Shown here: one piece after another, positions 18,268 to 28,164 of the stretch | How the letters are laid out: the number at the start of each line of letters is the position of its first letter | Numbering within the stretch: the stretch's first letter is position 1 | Origin: Candidatus Omnitrophota bacterium | GTDB lineage: Bacteria; Omnitrophota; Gorgyraeia; Pluralincolimonadales; Pluralincolimonadaceae | Assembly (NCBI GenBank): GCA_030695925.1 | Contig: JAUYOH010000148.1 | Coordinates: forward strand, 1 to 64,000 | Length of the DNA: 64,000 bases | Reading direction: 5' to 3' | Position numbers and translations under genes: made by a program | The notes under the pieces: model-generated | The model's input: only the letters and a program-made list of their open reading frames with translations | The model's database searches: none | What the model was told of the DNA's origin: nothing

Positions 18268-19392
18268 ATGGAAACTATTGTAAACGAAAAAAATATCCAT
18301 ACCGAAGAGTTCCTCGTAAATCTGGGGCCGCAGCATCCCTCGACCCACGGCGTCCTCTACCTTGAGGCCAAGCTCGACGGAGAGGTCATAATCGATTGCG
18401 TGACTCACGTCGGATACCTGCACCGTTCGATGGAGAAGATAGCCGAGAACCGCACATATACGCAGTTCATCCCGTTTACCGACAGGCTGGATTATGTCGC
18501 CTCTATGAATAATAATTTGGCTTACGTGATGGCTGTTGAAAAACTGATGAAGACAGAAGTCTCGGAGCGGGCAAAATATATCAGGGTGATAATCGCGGAA
18601 TTAAACCGCGTCGCCAGCCACCTCGTAGGCATAGGAACGTTCGTCCAGGACTTAGGCGCTTTCGCCACTCCCCTATTCTACGCCTTCCGCGAACGCGAGA
18701 AGATAATAGAGATATTTGACGCGGTATGCGGAAACCGCCTTACTTATAATTATATAAGGGTCGGCGGAGTCCAGTTTGACCTTCCGGCAGGCATAGATCT
18801 GAAGATAAGGGAATTTATCGGCTATATGCGGACAAGGACAGACGAGTTGGAGGGCCTATTCACAAAAAACGTGATATTCCTCGCGAGGACAAAAGGCATC
18901 GGTATCCTGTCGGGAGATACCGCTATAAATTACAGCGTAACCGGCCCGAACCTGCGGGGCTCAGGCGTAAAATGGGACTTAAGGAAAGACGAGCCGTATC
19001 TTGTCTATGATAAATTTAATTTCGATATCCCGACCGGCGATAGCGGCGACGCGTGGGACAGATATAAGGTAAGGATAGAGGAGATGCGGCAGAGCCTAAG
19101 GATAATAGAACAGGCTATAGGCGGCATCCCCGAGGGCGACCCTACGGTAAAAGTAGGTAGGATATTAAGGCCCGAGCCCGGAGAGGCATACTTCAGGGCA
19201 GAGAACCCGCGCGGTGAATTGGGATTTTATATCGTAAGCGATGGTTCGCCGTATCCGTACAGGCTAAAGATAAGAGGGCCATCATTCTCAAACCTCGCGG
19301 TCCTGACGCCGCTTGTCAGGGGTGTTAAGGTGGCGGACCTCATCTGCATCCTTGGAAGTTTAGATATAGTGGTGGGAGAAATAGACAGATAA
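18268..19392 (+). CDS. nuoD: NADH-quinone oxidoreductase subunit D
   Basis: NLGPQHPSTHGVLYLEAKLDGEVI; MNNNLAYVMAVEKL. Confidence 0.96.
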   Translation: METIVNEKNIHTEEFLVNLGPQHPSTHGVLYLEAKLDGEVIIDCVTHVGYLHRSMEKIAENRTYTQFIPFTDRLDYVASMNNNLAYVMAVEKLMKTEVSERAKYIRVIIAELNRVASHLVGIGTFVQDLGAFATPLFYAFREREKIIEIFDAVCGNRLTYNYIRVGGVQFDLPAGIDLKIREFIGYMRTRTDELEGLFTKNVIFLARTKGIGILSGDTAINYSVTGPNLRGSGVKWDLRKDEPYLVYDKFNFDIPTGDSGDAWDRYKVRIEEMRQSLRIIEQAIGGIPEGDPTVKVGRILRPEPGEAYFRAENPRGELGFYIVSDGSPYPYRLKIRGPSFSNLAVLTPLVRGVKVADLICILGSLDIVVGEIDR

Positions 19393-20366
19393 TGGTATCG
19401 ATCCTGACTTTTATTATCATGATTATAGTCGGCGCGATAATCTTGGGATTCATCTCGGTCTCGGCGATGTTCCTTATCTGGTGGGAGAGAAAGGTCTCGG
19501 CGCACATCCAGACGAGGTATGGCCCTATGCGCGTGGGCTGGCACGGCGTCCTTCAGCCGGTAGCCGATGTCATAAAACTTTTATTGAAAGAAGATATAGT
19601 GCCGGCAGGTGTGGACAGATGGGTCTGGTGGTTCGCCCCGTTCTTCGCGGTAGTGCCGTCGGTAATGGTCTTCGCATGCATCCCGTTTGGAAATATATTC
19701 GGGATAACTTTGATACCGGCGGATTTAAACATCGGCATTTTATATATACTCGCTATAACCTCTGTCTGCACGCTGGGGATATTCATGGCCGGCTGGGGCT
19801 CGAACAATAAATACTCGCTCCTTGGCGCGATGAGGGCGGCCGCGCAGATGATCAGTTATGAGATACCTTTGGTCCTTTCGATAATAACCGTCGTAATGTT
19901 CGCAGGGTCGCTCTCGATGCAAAAGATAGTCGAGGGACAGAGTAAACTATGGTTCGTATTTCAGCCGAATCTCGCCATCGCTTTCATTATCTACCTTATA
20001 TCGGCTGTCGCCGAGACAAACCGTGTCCCCTTCGATATCCCGGAGGCCGAATCCGAGCTTGTCGCCGGCTTCCACACGGAATACTCGGGAATGAAATTCG
20101 CGATGTTCTTTCTGGGCGAATACACGAATTTGTTCATCGTCTCCGCGATAGCGGCGACACTTTTCTTGGGCGGGTGGCAGGGGCCGTTTCTTCCGCCGGT
20201 CATATGGTTTTTGATAAAGACATACGGAATCATCACCGTAATGATGTGGTTCAGGTGGACGTTTCCGAGGGTAAGGGTCGACCAGCTGATGGGGTTCACG
20301 TGGAAAGTGCTTACGCCTATATCATTCGCGAACTTAGCTGTCGCGGGATGGGTACTTCTTAAATGA
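19392..20366 (+). CDS. nuoH: NADH-quinone oxidoreductase subunit H
   Basis: WWERKVSAHIQTRYGPMRVGWHGVLQPVADVIKLLLKE. Confidence 0.96.
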   Translation: MVSILTFIIMIIVGAIILGFISVSAMFLIWWERKVSAHIQTRYGPMRVGWHGVLQPVADVIKLLLKEDIVPAGVDRWVWWFAPFFAVVPSVMVFACIPFGNIFGITLIPADLNIGILYILAITSVCTLGIFMAGWGSNNKYSLLGAMRAAAQMISYEIPLVLSIITVVMFAGSLSMQKIVEGQSKLWFVFQPNLAIAFIIYLISAVAETNRVPFDIPEAESELVAGFHTEYSGMKFAMFFLGEYTNLFIVSAIAATLFLGGWQGPFLPPVIWFLIKTYGIITVMMWFRWTFPRVRVDQLMGFTWKVLTPISFANLAVAGWVLLK

Positions 20367-20803
20367 TAGGATACTTCATAAATATAATAACCGGTGCATG
20401 GAGCCTTATAATAGGCCTTATGGTCACGCTCAAGAATACCTTAAGGCGTGCCGTCACTATCCAGTATCCGACTCAGAAACTCTCGATGACCGAGAGGTTC
20501 AGGGGGCTGGTCGATTTACGCGTTGAGAAGTGCATAAAATGCTACCAGTGCGTCAAGATATGCCCTACGGGCTGCCTCTCTATCACGCACAAAGAAACCC
20601 CGGAAAAGAAAAAAGAACTTATCACTTTTAAATATAATATGGAACTCTGCTGCTTTTGCGGGTTCTGTGATCAGATATGCCCGACACAGGCGATATATAT
20701 GAGCAGGATATATGAAATCGCTACTTATGGCCACGAAAAATTGCATATCGACTTATTAGACTCGGAGAAATACCGTGAATGGCTTAATCCAACTGTTAAA
20801 TAG
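20363..20803 (+). CDS. nuoI: NADH-quinone oxidoreductase subunit I (2x 4Fe-4S)
   Basis: CIKCYQCVKICP and CCFCGFCDQICP. Confidence 0.95.
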   Translation: MIGYFINIITGAWSLIIGLMVTLKNTLRRAVTIQYPTQKLSMTERFRGLVDLRVEKCIKCYQCVKICPTGCLSITHKETPEKKKELITFKYNMELCCFCGFCDQICPTQAIYMSRIYEIATYGHEKLHIDLLDSEKYREWLNPTVK

Positions 20804-21398
20804 TTTCTTAAACGAGTTCGGCCTGTACCAGGAATTCATAATAAAGGCCTCGTTCTATTTTATCGCGGCGCTGACGTGCCTGTTCGCTTTTATGGTTGTA
20901 ACGAGCCGCGATATCTTCCATTGCGCGGTATTTTTGGCCGCTACCCTCTTCGGAGTTGCCTGTGTCTACTTATTCCTCAACGCCGAGTTTTTGGCAGTGG
21001 TACAGGTATTGATCTACGTAGGAGCCATAGTGACATTGTTTATATTCGCGATAATGCTGACTACAAAAATCCACGATAAGGCCATAAAGCAAACCAACCA
21101 TCAGGTATTGATAGGCGGGGCTCTCGCTTTGGCTCTCTTATTCTCTCTTATAATCATAATAAATCGAGATCCGTGGAAGGCATCCGCCGCGGGCACGACC
21201 AGCGGCTATCTTGGGCTGGGCGAACTCGGGAAATCCCTTATGTCTACATACGCCCTGCCGTTTGAGGTGATATCTCTTATATTGCTCGCGGCACTCGTCG
21301 GCGCGATCGTGATTGGAAAAGTAAGCCAAGGGCCCCTCACCCTTCCCTCTCCCCAGAGGGGAGAGGATAAAGGTGAGGGGGGAAAAAAGCAGACATGA
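20775..21398 (+). CDS. nuoJ: NADH-quinone oxidoreductase subunit J with repeat-encoded C-terminal tail
   Basis: ALTCLFAFMVVTSRDIFHCAVFLAATLFGVACVYLFLNAEFLAVVQVLIYVGAIVTLFIF; tail SQGPLTLPSPQRGEDKGEGGKKQT. Confidence 0.93.
   Translation: MNGLIQLLNSFLNEFGLYQEFIIKASFYFIAALTCLFAFMVVTSRDIFHCAVFLAATLFGVACVYLFLNAEFLAVVQVLIYVGAIVTLFIFAIMLTTKIHDKAIKQTNHQVLIGGALALALLFSLIIIINRDPWKASAAGTTSGYLGLGELGKSLMSTYALPFEVISLILLAALVGAIVIGKVSQGPLTLPSPQRGEDKGEGGKKQT
21333..21382. repeat. Palindromic repeat (REP-like), copy 2, inside the 3' end of nuoJ
   Basis: CCCCTCACCCTTCCCTCTCCCCAGAGGGGAGAGGATAAAGGTGAGGGG matches 11664-11712. Confidence 0.85.
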
Positions 21399-21703
21399 TA
21401 CCGCAAAGCCATTTTCTGATATTGGGGGCGACACTCTTCGCAATAGGCATCTACGGGGCCTTGACTCGCAGGACCGCCATCGGCATCCTTATGTCGATCG
21501 AACTTATATTAAACGCGGCCAATATCAATCTCGTAGCATTCAACCGGTTTCTGGGAAGTCCGGACGGACTCGGGCAGATATTCGCTCTATTCGTAATCGC
21601 TATAGCGGCCGCATCCGCGGTCGTGGGCCTCGTCCTTGTCATCGCGATTTACAGGAACTCAAAGACAATACTAATGGATAAGATAAACCTGATGAAATGG
21701 TAA
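21395..21703 (+). CDS. nuoK: NADH-quinone oxidoreductase subunit K
   Basis: MSIELILNAANINLVAFNRF. Confidence 0.94.
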   Translation: MIPQSHFLILGATLFAIGIYGALTRRTAIGILMSIELILNAANINLVAFNRFLGSPDGLGQIFALFVIAIAAASAVVGLVLVIAIYRNSKTILMDKINLMKW

Positions 21704-23616
21704 AATACGCGCATTTAATACCACTGTTTCCGTTTTTGGCCTTCGCCATAAATATCCTCTTCGGGCGGAAGCTGAAGAGATCGAGCGCGATAATTTCTGT
21801 CGCTGCCTCGAGCATATCCCTCTTTCTCGCGGCCTTGACCTTTTTGGGAAACTTAAAAGGCGAGGGTTCTTACGTTATCGCGAAATGGCTTTCGTTCAAC
21901 GGCATACCGCTAAACTTCGGCGTGACAGTCGACCCGCTCTCGTGCATGATGCTTTTAGTCGTCACGATAGTCGGGACACTCATCCAGGTCTACTCCATCG
22001 GATATATGGGCGAGGACAAAAGGTTCTCGAGGTTCTTCGCGTATATGTCGCTTTTTATGGGCTCAATGCTGGGGCTCGTCCTTGCCGATAACTTCGTCAT
22101 ACTCTATATCTTTTGGGAAGGCGTGGGCCTCTGCTCCTACTTTTTGATCTCATTCTGGTTCGAGCGGCCGGCAGCGGCAAAGGCGGGCATGAAGGCATTT
22201 ATCACGACAAGGATCGGCGACACAGGTTTGTTGATCGGCATACTCTTACTGTTCTTCACCACCAAGACGCTTTACTTTAAAGATCTCTCCGGACTTTCCG
22301 GCGATAACACCATATTTACGATAGCGGCGCTGTTGATATTCTGCGGCGCCATCGGAAAATCGGCGCAATTCCCGCTTCATGTATGGCTTCCGGATGCAAT
22401 GGAAGGCCCTACCCCTGTCTCGGCTTTAATACACGCGGCCACAATGGTCGCGGCAGGCGTTTACCTCGTCGCGCGCGCATACGGCATATTTGTGATGAAC
22501 CAGATACCATTGATAGCCGTCGCATACATCGGCGCGATAACCGCGCTCATGGCCGCCTCTATCGCCCTCGTAAATAACGATATAAAAAGGATTCTCGCTT
22601 ACTCGACGATAAGCCAGCTGGGCCTGATGATGGTAGGCCTTGGCGCCGGAGCGTATTCGGCAGGGACATTTCATCTTATGACACACGCTTTCTTTAAGGC
22701 GCTTCTCTTCTTGTGCGCCGGCAGCGTGATACATTCGATACATATACAGGACATCCAAAAGATGGGCGGACTCTTTAACAAGATGAAGGTAACCGGCACG
22801 ACTTTTATAATCGCGGGCCTGGCGATAGCCGGCGTGCCGCCTTTGGCAGGCTTCTGGTCAAAAGATGAGATACTCTCGGAACTATTAAAGAGCGGCCACC
22901 CCGCGTTATTCGCCATAGCGCTCGCAACGAGCCTGATGACCGCGTTTTATATGTTCCGTCTTATATTCTTGGTCCTCTTCGGCAAACCGCGCTCTGAACT
23001 GCATGCCCATGAGTCGCCGAACGTGATGACGATTCCCTTGAGTATCCTTGCGGTATTTTCCATATTCATCGGATTCATCGGCTCGCCGTTTATGAACCAC
23101 GCGTTCCAGAATTTCATTTATTTCGGCGACGTACACACCATGGAAGTCATAGAGCCGAATTACTTCGCAATGGGACTCTCCACTGCCGTAGGGCTTTTCG
23201 GTATCGGTTTGGCATATTTATTTTATATCTTGAACAACAAGATACTCTCACAGACAATACGCGCTAAGTTTTCTCTGTTATACGACGTCCTTTCGAATAA
23301 ATATTATAGCGACGAGATATACGAATTCCTGTTCATAAAACCGTGCCTGCGTCTCGCGGACCTGTCGTTTAAATTTGACCTTGGGGTGATAGACGGGGCG
23401 GTCAACGGAGCGGCAAGAGTCACCATGGCCATAAGCCGCGTAAAATCATGGATAGACATCCATGTCGTCGATTTTTTCGTAAACCTGGTCGCTGTCCTGA
23501 CCGGATTTACTTCGTTGGCCGTTCGCCGTATCCATACCGGCCGCGTGCAGAATTATCTCTTGATAGCGTTCTTCGGACTTGTGCTCATAATCGTAATCAA
23601 ATTGATAGGAGGTTAA
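21697..23616 (+). CDS. nuoL: NADH-quinone oxidoreductase subunit L
   Basis: IFWEGVGLCSYFLISFWFERPAAAKAGMKAFITTRIGDTG; ALIHAATMVAAGVYLVAR. Confidence 0.96.
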   Translation: MVKYAHLIPLFPFLAFAINILFGRKLKRSSAIISVAASSISLFLAALTFLGNLKGEGSYVIAKWLSFNGIPLNFGVTVDPLSCMMLLVVTIVGTLIQVYSIGYMGEDKRFSRFFAYMSLFMGSMLGLVLADNFVILYIFWEGVGLCSYFLISFWFERPAAAKAGMKAFITTRIGDTGLLIGILLLFFTTKTLYFKDLSGLSGDNTIFTIAALLIFCGAIGKSAQFPLHVWLPDAMEGPTPVSALIHAATMVAAGVYLVARAYGIFVMNQIPLIAVAYIGAITALMAASIALVNNDIKRILAYSTISQLGLMMVGLGAGAYSAGTFHLMTHAFFKALLFLCAGSVIHSIHIQDIQKMGGLFNKMKVTGTTFIIAGLAIAGVPPLAGFWSKDEILSELLKSGHPALFAIALATSLMTAFYMFRLIFLVLFGKPRSELHAHESPNVMTIPLSILAVFSIFIGFIGSPFMNHAFQNFIYFGDVHTMEVIEPNYFAMGLSTAVGLFGIGLAYLFYILNNKILSQTIRAKFSLLYDVLSNKYYSDEIYEFLFIKPCLRLADLSFKFDLGVIDGAVNGAARVTMAISRVKSWIDIHVVDFFVNLVAVLTGFTSLAVRRIHTGRVQNYLLIAFFGLVLIIVIKLIGG

Positions 23617-23617
23617 T

Positions 23618-25096
23618 ATGCCTTTCCCGATCCTGACTTTTATCGTATTCCTGCCGCTTCTCGGAGCCATGCTCATACTCTTTACGCCGAAAAATAACTC
23701 CACCTTGATAAAGACGATCGCCACAGCCGTCACAGGGTTGGCGCTTCTTCTGTCTATAGGGCTCGTGCTCCGATTCGAGTACCTGAACCCCGCGATACAG
23801 TTCGAGGAGATCTGCCCGTGGATACCGCAATTAAACATCTTTTACCATCTGGGTACCGACGGCATAAGTATAGGCCTTATATTCCTGACCACCTTGTTGG
23901 GCTTCTTCGCTTGTATTGCGTCCTACGGGATAGAAACACGCCGGAAGGAATATTTCTTCCTCTATCTTTTATTGACTACCGGCATGCTCGGGACATTCGC
24001 CGCGCTCGATCTTTTCTTATTCTATGTCTTCTGGGAGATAGTCCTCGTGCCGATGTACTTCTTGATCGGCATCTGGGGCGGCCCAAGGAAAGAATACGCG
24101 GCGATAAAGTTCTTTATATACACCCTCGCCGGCTCGGTCTTTATGCTCCTTGCGATACTGGCGCTTTATTTCACCTCAAGCCCGCATACGTTCAATATGC
24201 TCGAACTGGCCAATAGCGGAAATACGCTGGCAAAAAACCTCCAGATACTGATATTCATCGGTTTTTATCTCGGATTCGCCGTAAAGGTCCCGGTCTTCCC
24301 TTTTCATACATGGTTACCTGACGCGCACGTCGAGGCGCCCACTCCTATAAGCGTCTTACTCGCCGGCGTCCTGCTTAAGATGGGCGGATACGGGTTCTTC
24401 AGGATAAGTTTTCCGATATTAAAGGACGCGGCTATCTACTTCGCGCTGCCCTTCGCCATCCTCGGTATGATAAACATAGTCTACGGTGCGTTTGTCGCGA
24501 TGGCGCAGACCGATTTCAAGAAGATGGTCGCGTATTCGTCAGTAAGCCATATGGGATTCGTGATGCTTGGCCTTGCCAGCATGACGTCGACCGGATTTAA
24601 CGGTGCCCTTATGCAGATGTTCAACCACGGTGTCATCACCGGCGGGATGTTCTTGCTCGTCGGCGTCCTTTACGACCGCGCCCACACAAGGGACCTTAAT
24701 AAGTTCGGCGGCTTAGGCGTCAAGATGCCTGTCTACGCGGGGTTATTGACGGTATTTACCCTCGCCTCACTCGGCCTTCCCGGATTAAGCGGATTCGTAA
24801 GCGAGTTCCTGTCGCTGGTCGGGGCCTTCTTCGGCTTCAAATTGATAACGATAATATCGGTCCTCGGCATAATCATAACCGCGGGTTACTTCCTGTATAT
24901 GATACAGCGCGTCCTCTTGGGGCCGTTAAATCAGGTGTGGGTGAATATATCCGATATAAACAAGCGCGAGCTCTTCACGTTGATACCTTTGATGATAGTC
25001 ATAATCGCGATCGGTGTATATCCGATGCTTCTGCTTAATTACCAATCGGCCGCGGTAGGCGGGCTTATCCAAAAGATCGGAGGCGTCCTGTTTTGA
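23618..25096 (+). CDS. nuoM: NADH-quinone oxidoreductase subunit M
   Basis: FWEIVLVPMYFLIGIWGG; FHTWLPDAHVEAPTPISVLLAGVLLKMGGYG. Confidence 0.96.
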   Translation: MPFPILTFIVFLPLLGAMLILFTPKNNSTLIKTIATAVTGLALLLSIGLVLRFEYLNPAIQFEEICPWIPQLNIFYHLGTDGISIGLIFLTTLLGFFACIASYGIETRRKEYFFLYLLLTTGMLGTFAALDLFLFYVFWEIVLVPMYFLIGIWGGPRKEYAAIKFFIYTLAGSVFMLLAILALYFTSSPHTFNMLELANSGNTLAKNLQILIFIGFYLGFAVKVPVFPFHTWLPDAHVEAPTPISVLLAGVLLKMGGYGFFRISFPILKDAAIYFALPFAILGMINIVYGAFVAMAQTDFKKMVAYSSVSHMGFVMLGLASMTSTGFNGALMQMFNHGVITGGMFLLVGVLYDRAHTRDLNKFGGLGVKMPVYAGLLTVFTLASLGLPGLSGFVSEFLSLVGAFFGFKLITIISVLGIIITAGYFLYMIQRVLLGPLNQVWVNISDINKRELFTLIPLMIVIIAIGVYPMLLLNYQSAAVGGLIQKIGGVLF

Positions 25097-26514
25097 GCGT
25101 CATTGAGAGCGTAAGATATATACTGCCTGAGATTATCCTGACAGGATTCGCGCTGGCATCGTTGATACTCGGGCTATTCATAAAGAAAAAAGGGTTCCTC
25201 GGGGCGCTCTGCCTCGCCGGGATACTGCTTGCGGTCCTGTCTTTACAAGAGAGCTATAAAGCGGCCTCACCCCTGTTCTCCGGAATGCTCCTTAACGATT
25301 CCTTCTCGGAATTCTTCAAAGAGATCTCCCTTCTCGTCGCGGGTCTTATAATCCTCATCTCCATGGGATACAGGCCTTTCTCGGGCGAGGACTCGGGAGA
25401 ATATTATTTCCTGCTTCTGACGGTCGCTGTCGCGATGATGTTCGCCGTCTCCTCAAATAACCTTATAATGATATACATAGCGCTTGAGGCCGTCTCTCTT
25501 ATATCGTACATACTTGTCGGTTTCCTGAAGCGGGATGTCCTCTCAAGCGAGGGGGCGTTAAAATACTTTCTATTCGGCGCGCTATCCACCGGCATCATGC
25601 TTTATGGAATATCCTTTATCTACGGCCTGTTCGGGACGACGGATCTATCGGCCATCTCTGCGGCTCTGGAGGCAGGTGATGTAAATAACTTTACGGCATT
25701 TATATCGCTCGTGCTGATACTGGCGGGCCTCTGTTTCAAATGCGCTCTCGTGCCTTTCCATATGTGGGTGCCGGACGCCTATCAGGGAGCGCCTACGCCG
25801 ATTGCGGCGTTCATCTCGGTCGGGCCCAAGGCGATAGGCTTCGCAATATTGATCAGGATATTCTTAAAGAATTTCTTTCCGTTGTTCCCCAACTGGGTGG
25901 ACATCATCACCGTCATATCCATATTCACGATGACCGCCGGAAACCTAATCGCCATCTCTCAGGACAATATAAAACGGATGCTCGGTTATTCTTCTATCGC
26001 GCAGGCGGGATATATATTGATAGGTTTTGCGGTCGGCACACCGCTGGGAGTGGAAGGCAGTTTACTCTATATCCTTGCCTATGTCCTTATGAACCTCGGG
26101 GCTTTCGGCTGTGTGGTCCTTGTCTCGAATTCCATAAAAAGCGACGAGATCAAAGATTACGCCGGCCTCTATAAAAAAGACCCCGCGATAGCGTTTATGC
26201 TGACGATCTTCCTCCTCTCGCTTGCCGGAATACCTCCGCTTGCGGGATTCCTCGGGAAATTTTTAGTCTTCGCCGCGGCTATCGAATCAAGATTTATCCT
26301 CCTTGCGGTCGCCGGAGTTATAAATAGTGTGGTAGCGCTATACTATTACGTGAGAGTCGTAAAATTCATGTATCTGGACGAGCCGAGGACATTCGAGGCG
26401 CAACCCAGGCCCATCTCTCTACAAATCGCCTTGATAGTGGCATTGGCAGGAATTCTTATCGTCGGCCTATTCCCGCTGCCATTCTTAGACTGGATAGCGG
26501 CATCGCTTCTTTAA
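25093..26514 (+). CDS. nuoN: NADH-quinone oxidoreductase subunit N
   Basis: ALEAVSLISYILVGFLKRD; PFHMWVPDAYQGAPTPIAAF. Confidence 0.95.
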   Translation: MSVIESVRYILPEIILTGFALASLILGLFIKKKGFLGALCLAGILLAVLSLQESYKAASPLFSGMLLNDSFSEFFKEISLLVAGLIILISMGYRPFSGEDSGEYYFLLLTVAVAMMFAVSSNNLIMIYIALEAVSLISYILVGFLKRDVLSSEGALKYFLFGALSTGIMLYGISFIYGLFGTTDLSAISAALEAGDVNNFTAFISLVLILAGLCFKCALVPFHMWVPDAYQGAPTPIAAFISVGPKAIGFAILIRIFLKNFFPLFPNWVDIITVISIFTMTAGNLIAISQDNIKRMLGYSSIAQAGYILIGFAVGTPLGVEGSLLYILAYVLMNLGAFGCVVLVSNSIKSDEIKDYAGLYKKDPAIAFMLTIFLLSLAGIPPLAGFLGKFLVFAAAIESRFILLAVAGVINSVVALYYYVRVVKFMYLDEPRTFEAQPRPISLQIALIVALAGILIVGLFPLPFLDWIAASLL

Positions 26515-26553
26515 GTTTATAGATTGAATTGAATAAAAATTTCGTGATATAAT

Positions 26554-26802
26554 ATGTCCCCAACGGATAAAAAGAAGGCGGAATTTTACAAGGTGGCTAA
26601 GATCTGGGGGCTCGTCTCTTTTATCCCCGTGGTTCTGGCCGCCGGCCCGATAGCGGGATATTTCTTCGGCGAGTATCTAGAAAGGAAATTCGGGTTCGCG
26701 CCTTACATATCTATGTTCTTTGTCGCGATAGGGTTTATAGCCGGCGCCAGAGAGGTAGTCAGGATATTAAGACTTATAAACAAGTCGGACAGGGAATCTT
26801 AA
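26554..26802 (+). CDS. AtpZ/AtpI family small membrane protein
   Basis: Two-TM protein at the head of the ATP synthase operon: LAAGPIAGYFFGEYLERKFG...FIAGAREVVRIL. Confidence 0.75.
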   Translation: MSPTDKKKAEFYKVAKIWGLVSFIPVVLAAGPIAGYFFGEYLERKFGFAPYISMFFVAIGFIAGAREVVRILRLINKSDRES

Positions 26803-27147
26803 ATGGATGAAGCGTTAAAGAGAGTGATAAATTTGATTGCGCTCACGGTGGCGGTAGCGTCGGTCGTGCTTATCGCCATGGGTAGATTGAGTTGGGCTAC
26901 CGGCCTCTTAATCTCGACCGCATGGTCAATAATCAACTTCCTGCTTCTGATGAACATCTTCGGGATAGCGATGCTTCAAAAATCCAGGAAAGTACTTCTC
27001 GCGGTCCTCCTTATTAAATTCCCGATCCTGTATCTGATAGGGTATTTGATCCTGTCCTCAAAACTATTTCCGCTGTCAAGTATCCTTACCGGCTTAATTA
27101 CATTGATCATTCTCGGAGTAGTGACCATATGGCCGAAGCAGACGTAA
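26803..27147 (+). CDS. ATP synthase subunit I-like membrane protein
   Basis: Four-TM small protein directly upstream of atpB. Confidence 0.65.
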   Translation: MDEALKRVINLIALTVAVASVVLIAMGRLSWATGLLISTAWSIINFLLLMNIFGIAMLQKSRKVLLAVLLIKFPILYLIGYLILSSKLFPLSSILTGLITLIILGVVTIWPKQT

Positions 27148-27878
27148 TTCGACAAGAGCTCCCTAATCTGGTAACGTTTCTTGCTGAGAAACTTGAAGGA
27201 ACACCGGCCGCCCATTTCCTGCATATCTGGGAGAACGTCATATTCTCGCTTATCATCGTCTGTATCATCTCTTTGGTCGCGTATCTCGCGTCCCGCAAGA
27301 GCACTCTGATCCCGAATAGACTGCAGGCCTTCGTCGAGATCATCGTGGGCGGGCTCGATGACTTTGTATGCGGTATCCTTGGGCCGAAAGGAAGTAAATA
27401 TACGCCTTTCATCGGGACACTCTTTATTTACATACTCGTTATGAACCTTTTCGGCATAGTTCCTTTTATGAAATCCTCAACCTCAAGTTTATCCACGACC
27501 GCGGCGCTTGCGATCTGCGTATTTTTCTACCTCCAATATACCGGGATTAAAGAAATGGGGCCGCTCGGCTATCTGGACCATCTTATGGGAAACCCACGAG
27601 GGATAATCGCGTTCAGCGTATTTATCCCCATAATCCTGTTTGTCATACATATCATCACGGAACTCGTAAGGCCGCTTAGTTTGACATTGCGTCTCGGAAG
27701 CAATATACTGGCTGAAGATAAACTGCTCGCGGTATCGGCGGGTTTCGGTATCGGCGGGGTACCTCTATTGTTATTCAGTATGTTACTTATGATTTTGTCG
27801 GGACTGATACAGGCTGTCGTATTCAGCCTCTTGAGCACGGTGTATTTCGCTCTCGCATTGACACATGAGGAAAAATAA
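27129..27878 (+). CDS. atpB: F0F1 ATP synthase subunit a
   Basis: ELVRPLSLTLRLGSNILAEDKLL; FSLLSTVYFALALTHEE. Confidence 0.95.
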   Translation: MAEADVIRQELPNLVTFLAEKLEGTPAAHFLHIWENVIFSLIIVCIISLVAYLASRKSTLIPNRLQAFVEIIVGGLDDFVCGILGPKGSKYTPFIGTLFIYILVMNLFGIVPFMKSSTSSLSTTAALAICVFFYLQYTGIKEMGPLGYLDHLMGNPRGIIAFSVFIPIILFVIHIITELVRPLSLTLRLGSNILAEDKLLAVSAGFGIGGVPLLLFSMLLMILSGLIQAVVFSLLSTVYFALALTHEEK

Positions 27879-27928
27879 TAGTAACTTCCTCTTAGGAAAA
27901 GAGGAATAGCTCTGAAAGGAGGTAACAA

Positions 27929-28159
27929 ATGGATTACAAAGTGGCGCTTTCGGTCTTTCTTCCATTGAGTGTTGCGATAGCGGCATTCGGCTCGGCGCTG
28001 GCCCTCGGCAGGGCTGTGACCGCGGCTATGGAAGCGACGGCAAGGCAGCCTGAGGCATCTATGAAGATACTCATCAATATGATAGCGGGCTGCGCGCTGA
28101 TCGAGGCCCTGACGATCTACGCGCTTGTGTTCGGGTTTTCGTTGATGGGAAAAATATAA
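27929..28159 (+). CDS. atpE: F0F1 ATP synthase subunit c
   Basis: 76 aa hairpin: AAMEATARQPEAS...IEALTIYALVFGFSLM. Confidence 0.95.
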   Translation: MDYKVALSVFLPLSVAIAAFGSALALGRAVTAAMEATARQPEASMKILINMIAGCALIEALTIYALVFGFSLMGKI

Positions 28160-28164
28160 ATATA

